DNA of 64,000 nucleotides from an uncultured Oceanisphaera sp. (GCF_947495715.1 NZ_CANLZU010000003.1:62001-126000); one strand, 5' to 3'. Positions 32,780-42,776 are shown, counted from the stretch's first letter. The notes: generated by a model from the sequence alone, not told the origin. Made by a program: numbers and translations.

Positions 32780-35191
32780 TTACCGTCTGGCTCGCATGGG
32801 CACCATGTCGTCGGCCATATTTCGCTCGGGTTGATTTGGACATGACGACCACTTCAACGGCAGTTCCGCCTGTGTGGCCAGCCGCCGTTCAAACTCGTCC
32901 ACCGGCATGGGCCGGCCAAACAGGTAGCCCTGAAAATGCCGGCAGCCCATGTCCCGCAGCCGGTGGTACTGCTCCTCCGTCTCCACGCCTTCGGCAATCA
33001 CCTCCAGCCGCAGGCTGTCGGCCAGGGCACAAATAGCCCGAATAATCGCCAGGCTGTGATCGCCCACCGTCATATCGCGCACGAAGGCCTGATCGATTTT
33101 CAATTGATCCAGCGGCAGCTTCTGCAGATAGGCAAGTGACGAGTAGCCGGTACCAAAGTCGTCGATGGAAAAACGAATGCCATGGTCCCGCAGCTTGTGC
33201 ATGCGGGTGATGGCTTCCGGCATGTCGTCAAGCAACATGGTTTCGGTCAGCTCCAGTTTGAGCCGGTGCGGATCGGCACCACTCTGGGCCAGCAGCCGAA
33301 GCAGCTTTTCGACGAAATCGGGTTGGTACAGCAGTCGGGCGCTGAGGTTCACCGCCAGGCTGAGCGAGGCGGTGGCCGAATCTTGCCGCCACAATGCCAG
33401 CCGATGGCAGGCCTGATGCAGCATCTGCATATCAACCTGCTCGACCATGCCGGCCTGTTCGGCCACTTCGATAAAAACGCCCGGGCCGAGCAGACCACGT
33501 TGAGGATGCTGCCAGCGGGCCAGGGCTTCGGCACCAATAATGCGCCCGGTTTCATCCAGCTGCGGCTGCAGATAGGGAATAAACTCTTCGGCCTGCAGTC
33601 CACGGCGAATGTCTTCCTCCAGTAGCAGACGCGTACTGACCGCCTCCTGCATGGCGGGATCGAAAAAGCGAATGCCATGCTTGCCCGCCGCCTTGGCCTG
33701 GTGCATGGCCAGAGCGGCGCGCTGTATCAAATCACTGGCTATATTGGCGGTGTCATTGAACAAGGTCACCCCCATGCTGACATGACAGTGCAGGGTCAGC
33801 GCATCATTTAGCCGGTAGGGCTTATCCAGAATGGCCAGCAGCGCATTGGCGCATTGCTCGGCCTGGGTTGCGGCCTGATGTCGATTGTTCCCCAGGCTTT
33901 CAATCATCACCACAAATTCGTCGGCGCCGAGCCGCGACACCGTATCACTGGCCCGTGCCGCCCCGCTCAGGCGTTGGGCGACCAGGCACAACAACTGATC
34001 GCCCGTGTGGTGGTTATGCAAGTCGTTGATACTTTTGAAGCTGTCGATATTGAGAAACAACAGGGCGACATATTGGCCACTGCGGGCACCCGTTTCCATG
34101 GCGTGTTGCATGCGGTCGAGCAGCAGGCTGCGATTAGGCAGGCCGGTCAGTGCATCGAAGAAGGCGAGGTGCCGAATACGCGCCTCGGCGGCTTTGCGCT
34201 CGGTAATGTCGTCTATCGAGGCCACGTAGTGGGTGAGTTGCCCCTGGGGAGTGCGTACCGCGCTGATCGACAGCCATTCGGGGTATATCTCACCGTTCTT
34301 GCGCCGGTTCCAGATTTCGCCCTGCCAGCGATCCTCCTCCGTCAGTTGCCGCCACATCGCCTGATAAAAGGCCGCATCGTGTCGCCCGGAACTGAGCAAG
34401 CTGGTTTTTTTGCCGATGACCTCGTCCTGGCGGTAGCCGGTGATGGCACTGAATGCCCGATTGGCGCGCAGAATCCGGCTGTTCGCGTCGGTGATCAACA
34501 GCCCCTGCTGGGTTTCCAGGGCGGTGGCGGCAATGCGCAGCTCCTGCTCGTTGCGGACCCGCAGCTCGATATCTCTGAGCATCAACCCCAGCAAAACGCT
34601 GGTAACCGGCATCACCAGCAGCATCAGCACCCCGGCTTGCCATACCATGTGAGGGCCGGATATCAGATAAAACAGTAACAGCACCAGAGCATGAACGAGC
34701 AATCCGAGGAGCAAGAACGCCCAAACGCTTTTTTCACGCTTACCCCGCGCAAGCACGGCACGGCACGCCAATCCCAGCAGCACCGACATGACAATAACCG
34801 CCACCCCGCCCCCCATGCCCGCGCCCCCCATCCAGAAGCGATAGCCACCGGCGATCAGCCCCGCCACACCGGCAACCAGCGGGCCGCCAAACAGCGCGGC
34901 CATGCTCAAGACCACGCTGCGCCCATCGAACACCCATCCACTCACCGGCTCGACCGCTATCATCATTCCCATGACACAGATAACACCGAACAACAGGCCG
35001 GAAGCCCATTTTTCGGCATTGTCATGCCGGCCCCAGCAGCGGGTATTGAGCATCTGCAGCCAGCACAACGACAGCAGCAAGGCGGCATTTTCAACAAGGT
35101 GGGTAATCAAAAAAAGGGCCCCCTGGGTCCTGGATGGTATCGAGTGCAGAAGATAGCAATAATGCGAGGTCACGACCGCGCATGACAGCAC
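32780..35191 (-). CDS. Membrane cyclic-di-GMP protein: 5TMR-LYT, PAS, GGDEF and EAL domains
   Basis: An 803-residue protein. Residues about 25-195 form a 5TMR-LYT-type membrane sensor (FDGRSVVLSMAALFGGPLVAGVAGLIAGGYRFW). A PAS domain is at about 210-330. A diguanylate-cyclase-type domain at about 340-505 has the signature altered to RLGADEF. An EAL phosphodiesterase domain at about 515-770 keeps AEALARW, LTETMLLDD and IDDFGTGYSS. The altered GGDEF suggests a weak or regulatory cyclase domain with an active EAL hydrolase. The GTG start at 35191 is uncertain because no well-placed ribosome site is seen. It converges on the glycosyltransferase gene. Confidence 0.9.
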   Translation of the reverse strand: MLSCAVVTSHYCYLLHSIPSRTQGALFLITHLVENAALLLSLCWLQMLNTRCWGRHDNAEKWASGLLFGVICVMGMMIAVEPVSGWVFDGRSVVLSMAALFGGPLVAGVAGLIAGGYRFWMGGAGMGGGVAVIVMSVLLGLACRAVLARGKREKSVWAFLLLGLLVHALVLLLFYLISGPHMVWQAGVLMLLVMPVTSVLLGLMLRDIELRVRNEQELRIAATALETQQGLLITDANSRILRANRAFSAITGYRQDEVIGKKTSLLSSGRHDAAFYQAMWRQLTEEDRWQGEIWNRRKNGEIYPEWLSISAVRTPQGQLTHYVASIDDITERKAAEARIRHLAFFDALTGLPNRSLLLDRMQHAMETGARSGQYVALLFLNIDSFKSINDLHNHHTGDQLLCLVAQRLSGAARASDTVSRLGADEFVVMIESLGNNRHQAATQAEQCANALLAILDKPYRLNDALTLHCHVSMGVTLFNDTANIASDLIQRAALAMHQAKAAGKHGIRFFDPAMQEAVSTRLLLEEDIRRGLQAEEFIPYLQPQLDETGRIIGAEALARWQHPQRGLLGPGVFIEVAEQAGMVEQVDMQMLHQACHRLALWRQDSATASLSLAVNLSARLLYQPDFVEKLLRLLAQSGADPHRLKLELTETMLLDDMPEAITRMHKLRDHGIRFSIDDFGTGYSSLAYLQKLPLDQLKIDQAFVRDMTVGDHSLAIIRAICALADSLRLEVIAEGVETEEQYHRLRDMGCRHFQGYLFGRPMPVDEFERRLATQAELPLKWSSCPNQPERNMADDMVPMRARR

Positions 35192-35385
35192 ACTTCCAGA
35201 AAGCCGTTATTGACCTGGATCAATCAAATAAAATTTCGTTTGAATCCTTATTTGACCATCTGGTGGCGATCACCCTTTCTTCCGGGGAATACCGGGCCCG
35301 ACTCACCGCGTAATGCCTGCCGCAGATCCGCTTTCACCCCTAAAAACCGGCATTCTGGCGGATCAGAGCCGGGGCCGAACGCCTG

Positions 35386-36120
35386 TCAGCGTGAAAACCG
35401 GGCGTAAATGGGGTTGTGATCCGACACCGTAGGGGTGTTGATGGCGGTGGCAGAGTGCAGGGTCAGATCCCGGTAGAAAATAAAGTCCAGCGGCTGGCGC
35501 AGGTAACTCTTGATGTGCTGCGCGTCTTCCATGATCGCCTGCTTCAACCCCATGGCCCGGCAAAACTGGGCCAGATAAAGGCGCCGTGAACGGCTCCACA
35601 CATTGAAGTCGCCGGCCACGATCAGCGGCCCCTGGTGCTGCAGCAAAGCCTGCCTGAGCATCGCAATTTCGTGATGAAAATGCCCGTGGCGCACGAAGTT
35701 GATGGCGTGAATGTTGGCCACCAGCAGGCTGTCGCCGCCACTCAGGGGATGATGAGTGAGGATCTGGCTTTTGTGGGTGGCGAAGCGCAGCTCACGGCGG
35801 TGACTGAGCAGGGTGGTGATGTCGTCGAAGGCGCACTGACCGGCGGTGAGCACCCCGAATAGATGCAGCGGAGTCTGAATGTTGGGCGACACCGCATAAG
35901 ACCAGCCATCCAGCTGCAGCCGATGACTCAGCGCCAGCTTGGCCTCCTGCAACAGCAGCAACCGGGTCGGAAACCGCGCCAGCAACTGGGTCAGGCACAA
36001 CTGAAATTCGGGGCTCAGGGTCAGCTTCTGGGCGTTCCAGCACATGATACCCAGCAGCTTGTCATCCAACGGCTGATGCTGATGAACCAGTTGATGCGGC
36101 GTGACGCGGGGGCGAAGCAT
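35386..36120 (-). CDS. Endonuclease/exonuclease/phosphatase (EEP) family protein
   Basis: A 244-residue EEP-fold protein. Visible motifs are CWNAQKL near residue 27, LLLQEAK near 56 (metal-binding glutamate), VAGDFNVWSRSRR near 170 (catalytic Asp-Asn) and SDHNPIYARF at the end (Asp-His). These are the residues shared by DNase I, exonuclease III and phosphoesterases. The substrate is unknown. It is divergent from a BCCT transporter gene. Confidence 0.88.
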   Translation of the reverse strand: MLRPRVTPHQLVHQHQPLDDKLLGIMCWNAQKLTLSPEFQLCLTQLLARFPTRLLLLQEAKLALSHRLQLDGWSYAVSPNIQTPLHLFGVLTAGQCAFDDITTLLSHRRELRFATHKSQILTHHPLSGGDSLLVANIHAINFVRHGHFHHEIAMLRQALLQHQGPLIVAGDFNVWSRSRRLYLAQFCRAMGLKQAIMEDAQHIKSYLRQPLDFIFYRDLTLHSATAINTPTVSDHNPIYARFSR

Positions 36121-36236
36121 AATCGAACATCCTGCCGTGACGGAAAAATGTCATTCCATCTTAGCAGAAGCGGCTGCCCTTCTTCCTTCTGCTTTATGCC
36201 GGAAATACACCACTTTTGGCCTATTTTTGGCCCAAC

Positions 36237-36265
36237 TTCACTTTTTAGTGCTGTTTGTGTACAAT
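36237..36265 (+). promoter_or_regulatory. Sigma-70 promoter candidate for the second BCCT gene
   Basis: TTCACT at 36237-36242 and TACAAT at 36260-36265 are spaced by 17 bases, matching the -35/-10 consensus at 4 and 5 of 6 positions. The start codon at 36298 follows 32 bases later. The ribosome site before that ATG is weak. Confidence 0.55.
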
Positions 36266-36297
36266 TGGCGCGTTCATGCATTGAACAAAGTGAATTG

Positions 36298-37875
36298 ATG
36301 AAACCTCCTGAATCCCGAACTTCCGAACGACGCCTCGTCGCCAGCCTCAGCGGCGGCTTTCTGCTCCTCTTCGTGGCACTCGCCCTCTTCGACCTGCAAC
36401 AAATGACTCACTGGATCAATCTCAGCTTTGCCTGGGTGGTCGATCTGTTTGGTCCTCTGTGGCAGGTCTGGATGCTGGCCAACCTGGTCATCGCCCTGGT
36501 GCTGGGCTTCACCCGTTACGGCGATATTCGTCTGGGGGGCAATGTACGCCCCGACAGTTCGACCTTTCGCTGGCTGGCGGTGATCATGTGTACCCTGCTG
36601 GCCGGTGGCGGCGTCTTCTGGTCGGCGGCCGAACCCATGTATCACTATGTGACCACGCCGCCGATCTTCGCGGATAGCGAGTCCGGCGTGTCTGCGGTAT
36701 CGGCGGCGCTGGCCCAGAGCTTCATGCACTGGGGCTTTCTGGCATGGGCCGCGCTCGGCACACTGTCGGCGGTGGTGGTGGTGTATGCCCATTATCACAA
36801 GGGGCTGGCCATGCGGCCGCGTACCCTGCTTTACCCGCTGATGGGCGAACGCATCGAAACCCACTGGCTGGGTACCCTGGCCGACGTGGTCTCCATTATC
36901 GCGGTGGCCGCAGGCACCATAGGCCCCATCGGCTTCCTGGCTACCCAGCTGGGCTTCAGCTTCGAAGCGCTGTTGGGCTGGGAAAATAATTACACCTTGC
37001 AGTTAGCCATACTGGGCGGCCTGGTCGCGATTTATACCCTGTCCGCCTCTACCGGCATCGAAAAAGGCATTCAGTGGCTGTCCAGCGCCAACGTGGTGCT
37101 GGCGGTGATATTACTGGCCGTCATACTGCTGGCTGGCCCCGGCAACTTCGTCGTCGACGCCTTCCTCAACGGCATGGGGGTGTATCTGCAGGACTTCATG
37201 CCGATGGCGCTGAACCGGCAGGATGATGCCTGGCTGGGTTGGTGGACCGTGTTCTTCTGGGGCTGGTTCATCGGTTACGGCCCCATGATGGCGCTGTTTA
37301 TCGCCCGTATCTCCCGCGGCCGCACCCTGCGCGAGCTGGTGATGGCCGTCGCCATCATGGCCCCGCTGGTCACCAACTTCTGGTTTGCCAGCATCGGCGG
37401 TGCCGGCATCTTCTATGAGCAGGCTCTGTCTGGGGTGGTTTCCGGCCCGCTGCAGGACGGTGGCTTGCCGGCCGCGCTGCTGGCGGTCACCCAGCAACTG
37501 CCCCTGGCGGCGCTGATGGTGCCGGCCTTCCTGGTACTGACGGTGATCTTCGTGGCCACCACCGGTGATTCCATGGCCTATTCCATCGCCATGGCCATCA
37601 GCGGCGACCATACACCACGTACTCGGGATCGCATCTTCTGGGCCCTGACCATGGGGGTGGTGGCGGCCGTGCTGCTGCGAATGGGTGAAGGCGGCATCAA
37701 TGCGCTGCAGTCTTTCATCGTGATCACCGCGGCTCCGGTATCGCTGCTGCTATTGCCGGTGCTATGGACCGGGCCCAAGATGGCTCACGCCATGGCCTAC
37801 GAGCAGGGTATCGTTACCCACAAACTGCGCAGCGAAGAGCTGACCAAACCGGCGTCTTCATACCAAACAGATTAA
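36298..37875 (+). CDS. BCCT-family transporter, second copy
   Basis: A 525-residue membrane protein of the BCCT family: LAGGGVFWSAAEPMYHY near residue 105 and WWTVFFWGWFIGYGPMMALFIARISRGRTLRE near 310-341. It differs clearly from the copy at 12523, and there are no catabolic genes beside it, so an osmoprotectant uptake role is possible. The last codons (YQTD and the stop) come from the end of a palindromic element: TACCAAACAGATTAA overlaps the element's ATACCAAA terminus. The original C terminus has therefore probably been replaced. The ATG at 36298 lacks a strong ribosome site. Confidence 0.92.
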   Translation: MKPPESRTSERRLVASLSGGFLLLFVALALFDLQQMTHWINLSFAWVVDLFGPLWQVWMLANLVIALVLGFTRYGDIRLGGNVRPDSSTFRWLAVIMCTLLAGGGVFWSAAEPMYHYVTTPPIFADSESGVSAVSAALAQSFMHWGFLAWAALGTLSAVVVVYAHYHKGLAMRPRTLLYPLMGERIETHWLGTLADVVSIIAVAAGTIGPIGFLATQLGFSFEALLGWENNYTLQLAILGGLVAIYTLSASTGIEKGIQWLSSANVVLAVILLAVILLAGPGNFVVDAFLNGMGVYLQDFMPMALNRQDDAWLGWWTVFFWGWFIGYGPMMALFIARISRGRTLRELVMAVAIMAPLVTNFWFASIGGAGIFYEQALSGVVSGPLQDGGLPAALLAVTQQLPLAALMVPAFLVLTVIFVATTGDSMAYSIAMAISGDHTPRTRDRIFWALTMGVVAAVLLRMGEGGINALQSFIVITAAPVSLLLLPVLWTGPKMAHAMAYEQGIVTHKLRSEELTKPASSYQTD

Positions 37876-38332
37876 ATAACTGACCTATTTGGCTGTTCTG
37901 CAAAGGTCGGAGAAAGGGCCAGCTCCGCCGACACGCCGTGAATACCTCCATGTAGGCTCCGCCGCGCCATCCCTGGCGCGGAGGGTCGGCGGAGCAGATC
38001 CCTTTATCCTCCCTGATGCCAGGGAGTTGCCTGTTTGCGCCGTCTACAGACAGCTCGGTGCTCGAGAAGAGGCAACAGAGATCGACTGCCACGACCGTGA
38101 AATGCCATGGCCGGAAAATGCTCCTGCCGTTCCGGCATTCCCGCCATCCCTGGCGATCAGACGGCATTTCCCGAGCCCTCAGGGGGCGAGCTTGTCTCGC
38201 CGTGACGAGCGGTTGCAGTCTGACCGAACATCCAGTGAATGTTCGCAGTAGGCTGCAACGGTGAGTGTCATTTACCAGTGGCGTGTCGTGGGAGGCGGCT
38301 GTGTTGCCTCTGAGCTCCGTTCTAATTGGTAT
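37860..38332. repeat. Long composite palindromic element, copy R4
   Basis: A 473-bp element with ends ATACCAAACAG at the left and TAATTGGTAT at the right. It contains a GTCGGCGGAG module with core stem CCGCGCC/GGCGCGG around ATCCCT, a middle hairpin, and a terminal module that holds an extra insert of about 150 bases (GGCGAGCTTGTCTCGCC and neighbouring hairpins). It spans the whole gap between the BCCT stop and the stop of the convergent membrane-fusion gene. Its left end supplies the BCCT stop codon, and its right-end base is part of the TGA of the other gene. Confidence 0.9.
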
Positions 38333-39537
38333 CAGTCGACGGGGTTCGGAGCTATTCGCGCCCCGTCGGCCAGCTCCGGCGGGGGATAGAGCACCAGTTG
38401 CTGCCCCTCGTTCAGCCCGGCCAGTATCTGCGCCTGCCGGCCGTTGTCGTGCCCGACTATGACCGGGGTCAGCCGGGCCCGGTTGCCTTGCACGACCAAT
38501 ACCGCCCATTGCTCCCCTTCCCGAAACAGGGCGCTGGACGGCGCCATCAGCGCATTATCGTCTTGCCACACAATAATCCGCACTTCCACCCGATAGCCGT
38601 GGCCCAGGCCGCGCCGGGCTGCGGGCTCACCATCGAAGCGGATCAGCACATTGACCCGCTGCTCTTCTACTCCCAGGGCGGAAAACTTGGTGAAACCGCG
38701 TGGCTCAATCCGTTCCACCACCCCGGCCAGTGCTTGCGGCCCGCCCCAGTGGTCGATCAACACCCGGTTGCCGGGCGCCACCCGCACCGCCTCGGCAGAA
38801 GGCAGTTCGACCAGCACCTCCAGATCCCGTTCGGGATCGCCAATCTCCATGATCGGCGTGCCGGCAGCTACCACGGTTTCGCTCTGCACCAGCCGCTGCA
38901 ACACCCGCCCCGACACCGGCGCCAGCAGCGGAATACCGACCTCCCCGCTACCGGGTGTTCCCTGCCCCAGTTGTGCCCGGGCGGCGGCCAGCTCGGCCTG
39001 GCGCTGCACCACGGCGGCGTTGGCCGCTTTCAGCGTGGCGGTGGCCGCCTGGGCCGATTGCCGTGCCTGATCCCGCACCGAGGCGGATACATGTCCTTGC
39101 CGATACAGCCGCTGATTACGCACCCACTCGGCATCGGCCAGTTGACTGGCGGCCTCGACACGGTTCACGTCGGCCCGGGCGAACTGAAGTGCCGCCTCCG
39201 CCGCCTTTACCGCCGCCTGGGCCTGCTCGCGCGCGCGAGCATCCAGCAGTGAGACCAGTGCCGGCACCAGCCGGGCCAGCTCGGTTTCGCCCGCCGCCAC
39301 CGCATCGCCCGCCTCCAGCGTCACCCGCAACAAGCGCCCGGCCACCGGGGCGCTGACCATATAGCGCTGGCGCACCCGGGTACGCGCCTCTTCATCGATG
39401 GTGACCATCATGCTGCCCCGCCGCACCAGGCCGGTGTCTACCGGAATAGACCGGGGCCAGAAGGCATAGCCGAACAAGCCCGCCAGTAACAGCGTAACGA
39501 CGAGCAAGATTCCCTTGCGTGACTGTCTCGATGCCAT
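38332..39537 (-). CDS. Periplasmic adaptor (membrane fusion protein) of an ABC exporter
   Basis: A 401-residue HlyD/MacA-like protein: an N-terminal membrane anchor (GILLVVTLLLAGLFGYAFWP, residues 8-27), a lipoyl-type half-motif VSAPVAGRLLRVTLEAGDAVAAGE near 60, a long alanine-rich coiled coil (about 95-190), the second lipoyl half LLAPVSGRVLQRLVQSETVVAAGTP, and a beta-barrel domain. The true start is at 39537, 4 bases after the permease stop; the open frame further upstream is a shadow. It should bridge the ABC permease to the cell envelope. The TGA stop shares its last base with repeat R4. Confidence 0.9.
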   Translation of the reverse strand: MASRQSRKGILLVVTLLLAGLFGYAFWPRSIPVDTGLVRRGSMMVTIDEEARTRVRQRYMVSAPVAGRLLRVTLEAGDAVAAGETELARLVPALVSLLDARAREQAQAAVKAAEAALQFARADVNRVEAASQLADAEWVRNQRLYRQGHVSASVRDQARQSAQAATATLKAANAAVVQRQAELAAARAQLGQGTPGSGEVGIPLLAPVSGRVLQRLVQSETVVAAGTPIMEIGDPERDLEVLVELPSAEAVRVAPGNRVLIDHWGGPQALAGVVERIEPRGFTKFSALGVEEQRVNVLIRFDGEPAARRGLGHGYRVEVRIIVWQDDNALMAPSSALFREGEQWAVLVVQGNRARLTPVIVGHDNGRQAQILAGLNEGQQLVLYPPPELADGARIAPNPVD

Positions 39538-39541
39538 CTCG

Positions 39542-41896
39542 TTATTCTCGAATGTTGAGGGCCGCCACCAGATCCAGCCGCTGAATATCGCGCTGCACCT
39601 CGATGCCGGACAGCAAGGCCGCCGCCAGCACCGCCAGTACCGCCTGACCATGGCTGGCGGGCACCAGTTCGACCGGCACCTGATACAGGTCGGTACTGAA
39701 GCCGGCCGCCACCGCCAGCGACAGCCCGTATCCCAGCAGGGAGCCCAACGGCAGCGCCAGCAGGGTAAGCAGCCCCAGCTCGCCCAGCAGCACAAAGCCT
39801 ACCTCGGCTCGGGTCAACCCCAGGATCCGCAGGCCCGCCAGTTCCCGTGCCCGTTCGGCAAAGGCGATGCGCGCCCCGTTATAGACGATGCCGAAGGTAA
39901 TGACGCCGGCAATGGCCGCCATCAGGTAGCGGGTGGCCCCGGCGCCGCTGTCCATCACCTTGCGAAAGGCTTCACGGCGCTCCTGTCGCAGGCTGACGCC
40001 CGCCACCACCGGCATCAGTTTCATCTTCTGGTACAGCTCGGTGCTACGGGTCGCGTCGATACGCAGATGGACGCCCGATACCCGCCCCGGCTCCCTCATT
40101 GCCCGGTTCAACGCATCCAATTGCATGAAGGCGGGGGCCCCCAGCAGGGTATCCGCCAGCCCCACCACCGGAATGTTCAGTACCGGGCGGCGCCCTTCGC
40201 GCACCTCGACGCGCAGCATCTCGCCCGGCACTATCGACAGCTTACCGGCCAGCGCCCGCGCCAGAATGATGCCCTCGGCACGCAGCATCAGGGGCTGACG
40301 TTGCCGATCCAGCGCCCGGTAAAGTTGAGGCTCGCTCACCAAGGCGGTAATGGCGCCGCGATAGTCATACCGGCCATGGCGCAGTATCACCGGCACCGAC
40401 CGAAACGGCTCCAGCGCCAGCACACCGTCCAGCTGCCCCAGGGCGAACAGACTGCGGGATCCTCTGGGTTCGGTAAAGCTGACCGTCGCATCGCTGCGGT
40501 CGATGTGGTTGAAATTGAGCGCCAGCGCACGATCGAAACCGCTCATCACGCTCAGCATGGCCACCGGCAGCGCCATGCCCAGGCCGATGCCCAGCACCGT
40601 CAGCAACGCTCGCCCGGGCCGCCGCACCAGATTACGCAACACCATGCGGCTGGGTTGATCCAGCCAGCGGTTGAGCCGGGGGCCAAGACGCAGACCATGG
40701 CTGAAGTCCGGCGGTGCAGGGGGGCGCATGGCGGTGGCGGGCGCCAGTGCCAGCACCCGCCGTAACACCAGCAAGGCACCGGCGGTAGCGGCCAGCACGC
40801 TGATCGTGACTCCGATAATCAGGGCGGCCGGGTCGAGCCGAAACAGCAAATACGGGAATTTGTAATACAGCTGATAGAGGCCGCTCATGCTCCGTCCGGC
40901 CAACACACCCAACCCAACCCCCACCAAGGCGCCGCCCAGGGCGATCACCAGCACAAACTTCAGATAGTGGACCGCCACTTCGGACCCGGTATGACCGAAG
41001 GCCTTGAGCAGGCCTATTTGCTCGCGTTCCGCCTGCACCATGCGCGACAGCACCATGTACAGCAAAAAGGCGGCCACCCCCAGAAACACCGGCGGTACGG
41101 TACGGCTGGACACGCGCAGTCCGGCGATTTCCTCCTCGATAAAGCGGTTGGAGAGGTGATCGGCCAGGCCATAGGCACCCAGGGCACCATAGGGCGCCAG
41201 CAGCCGATCCAGGGCGGCAATCAGCTCAGCCTCGCGAGCGCCCCGGCTCCGGGTGATCAGTATCTCGTTGACGGCACCGTCCAGGTCGAAAGCCGCCGCC
41301 AGCACCGACTCCTGCATCCAGATCACCGCAAAGCGGCCATCGTCGGGTACCAGCTCGCCCGGGGCCGTGGTGTACAGAAACTCCGGCGCCTGCACCAGCC
41401 CCGCTATGGTCAGGCGCTGGCGCCCGCCGTTGATGGTTGCCGGCAGGGTATCGCCGGGTGCCAGCCCGCGCGCCCGGGCGAAGCCCTTCAGCAGCAGAAT
41501 TTCGTCGCCCCGGGTCGGATCGGGCAGTCGCCCCGCCGATAACGCCAGCTGATTCAGCCGCACCGGCAACGACAACATGCGGGCACGTATCGGTGCCGCC
41601 ACCCCCGGCAGATTGAGCAGGGCGCCGCCGTTGATGCGCCCTTCGGCCACCGCGACGCCATTCAGGGCCGCCACCTCGGCCAGCAGTCGACCCGGCGCCC
41701 GCTTGACCGGCACGAAGATGTCCGCCAGCCGGTAACGCTGATAATAACTGTGCCGGGTGTCACTCAGCGAATTGACCAGGCCGTCCATCATCACCAGCAG
41801 CATCACCCCCAGGGCGATCACCAGGCCGATGGCCAGCGCCTGCCCCTTTACTCGCCACAGATCCCGCGCCAACTTGCGATTCAGCATGCTTGTCAT
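39542..41896 (-). CDS. FtsX-like ABC transporter permease
   Basis: A 784-residue permease. It has an N-terminal membrane helix (ALAIGLVIALGVMLLVMMDGLV, about residues 18-39), a large extracytoplasmic domain, a first FtsX block near 265-385, a second extracytoplasmic domain, and a final FtsX block with YLMAAIAGVITFGIVYNGARIAFAERARELAGLRILGLTRAEVG near 670-710. The repeated FtsX blocks resemble the DevC/LolCE-type layout fused in one chain. Start at 41896 after AGGGGGAGCGCC. It works with the ATPase and adaptor on either side to export or extract an unknown lipid, peptide or drug. Confidence 0.9.
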   Translation of the reverse strand: MTSMLNRKLARDLWRVKGQALAIGLVIALGVMLLVMMDGLVNSLSDTRHSYYQRYRLADIFVPVKRAPGRLLAEVAALNGVAVAEGRINGGALLNLPGVAAPIRARMLSLPVRLNQLALSAGRLPDPTRGDEILLLKGFARARGLAPGDTLPATINGGRQRLTIAGLVQAPEFLYTTAPGELVPDDGRFAVIWMQESVLAAAFDLDGAVNEILITRSRGAREAELIAALDRLLAPYGALGAYGLADHLSNRFIEEEIAGLRVSSRTVPPVFLGVAAFLLYMVLSRMVQAEREQIGLLKAFGHTGSEVAVHYLKFVLVIALGGALVGVGLGVLAGRSMSGLYQLYYKFPYLLFRLDPAALIIGVTISVLAATAGALLVLRRVLALAPATAMRPPAPPDFSHGLRLGPRLNRWLDQPSRMVLRNLVRRPGRALLTVLGIGLGMALPVAMLSVMSGFDRALALNFNHIDRSDATVSFTEPRGSRSLFALGQLDGVLALEPFRSVPVILRHGRYDYRGAITALVSEPQLYRALDRQRQPLMLRAEGIILARALAGKLSIVPGEMLRVEVREGRRPVLNIPVVGLADTLLGAPAFMQLDALNRAMREPGRVSGVHLRIDATRSTELYQKMKLMPVVAGVSLRQERREAFRKVMDSGAGATRYLMAAIAGVITFGIVYNGARIAFAERARELAGLRILGLTRAEVGFVLLGELGLLTLLALPLGSLLGYGLSLAVAAGFSTDLYQVPVELVPASHGQAVLAVLAAALLSGIEVQRDIQRLDLVAALNIRE

Positions 41897-41906
41897 GGCG
41901 CTCCCC

Positions 41907-42632
41907 CTACCATTCGATGGCCTCGGCATCGAGCCGGTGGTCGTGCGTCACCACCTCGCGAATGCGGCCATCGGCAAAGTGGATCACCCTGTGAGCCATG
42001 GCGGCGGTGGCCGCCGCGTGGGTGACAATCAGTACCGTGGTATTCAGTTGCCGATTGACGTCCTGAAGCGCCCGCAGCACGCCACGGCCGGTGTGGCTGT
42101 CCAGCGCACCGGTCGGCTCGTCGCAGAACAGCACGGTGGGCCGTTTGGCAATGGCGCGGGCGATGGCCACCCGCTGCTGCTCGCCACCGGACAGCTGGGC
42201 AGGAAAATGATGGCCCCGTTCGGCCAGCCCCATCAACGCCAGCGCCTCGTCTGCCGCCATCGGCTCGGCGGCCAGCTCGGTCACCAGTTCCACGTTCTCA
42301 CGGGCGGTGAGGCTGGGCATCAGGTTGTAGGACTGAAACACAAAGCCGACATGATGGCGTCGATAACGGGTCAATTGCGCCTCGTTCATGGCGCTCAATT
42401 CCCGGTCGAAAAACCACAACTGGCCGCCGCTGGCCCGATCCAGACCGCCCAGCAGATTGAGCAGGGTCGACTTGCCGCTGCCGGACGGCCCCAGCAGCAC
42501 CACCAGCTCACCGGACGGAATCTCCAGGTTTACTCCGCGCAGTGCATGCACCACCGCCGCCCCCTCGCCATAGACCCGGGTGAGATCCCGAGTACGAAAG
42601 GCGGGCAGTCGAACATCCAGTGGTTCATTCAT
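41907..42632 (-). CDS. ABC transporter ATP-binding protein, LolD/MacB class
   Basis: A 241-residue ATPase with Walker [10 protein letters not shown] (about residues 48-56), Q-loop [13 protein letters not shown] signature [16 protein letters not shown] near 147, Walker [13 protein letters not shown] near 166 and the switch histidine in IVTHAAA. The MacB/LolD class supports mechanical work across the inner membrane rather than import. It is the first gene of a three-gene minus-strand operon with permease and adaptor. Confidence 0.93.
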   Translation of the reverse strand: MNEPLDVRLPAFRTRDLTRVYGEGAAVVHALRGVNLEIPSGELVVLLGPSGSGKSTLLNLLGGLDRASGGQLWFFDRELSAMNEAQLTRYRRHHVGFVFQSYNLMPSLTARENVELVTELAAEPMAADEALALMGLAERGHHFPAQLSGGEQQRVAIARAIAKRPTVLFCDEPTGALDSHTGRGVLRALQDVNRQLNTTVLIVTHAAATAAMAHRVIHFADGRIREVVTHDHRLDAEAIEW

Positions 42633-42776
42633 CGGGCTACTCGTGCATGGCGGCGGTGTAACAAAAGCCTAAGTGCTATCCCGTTACGTCGCCAGAAGGT
42701 GCCGCCAGAACGCGCTAAGCTTGAATGGTTCCCAACCGCCAATCCGGCGCCCCATCAACAACAGGAAACCAGTGCC

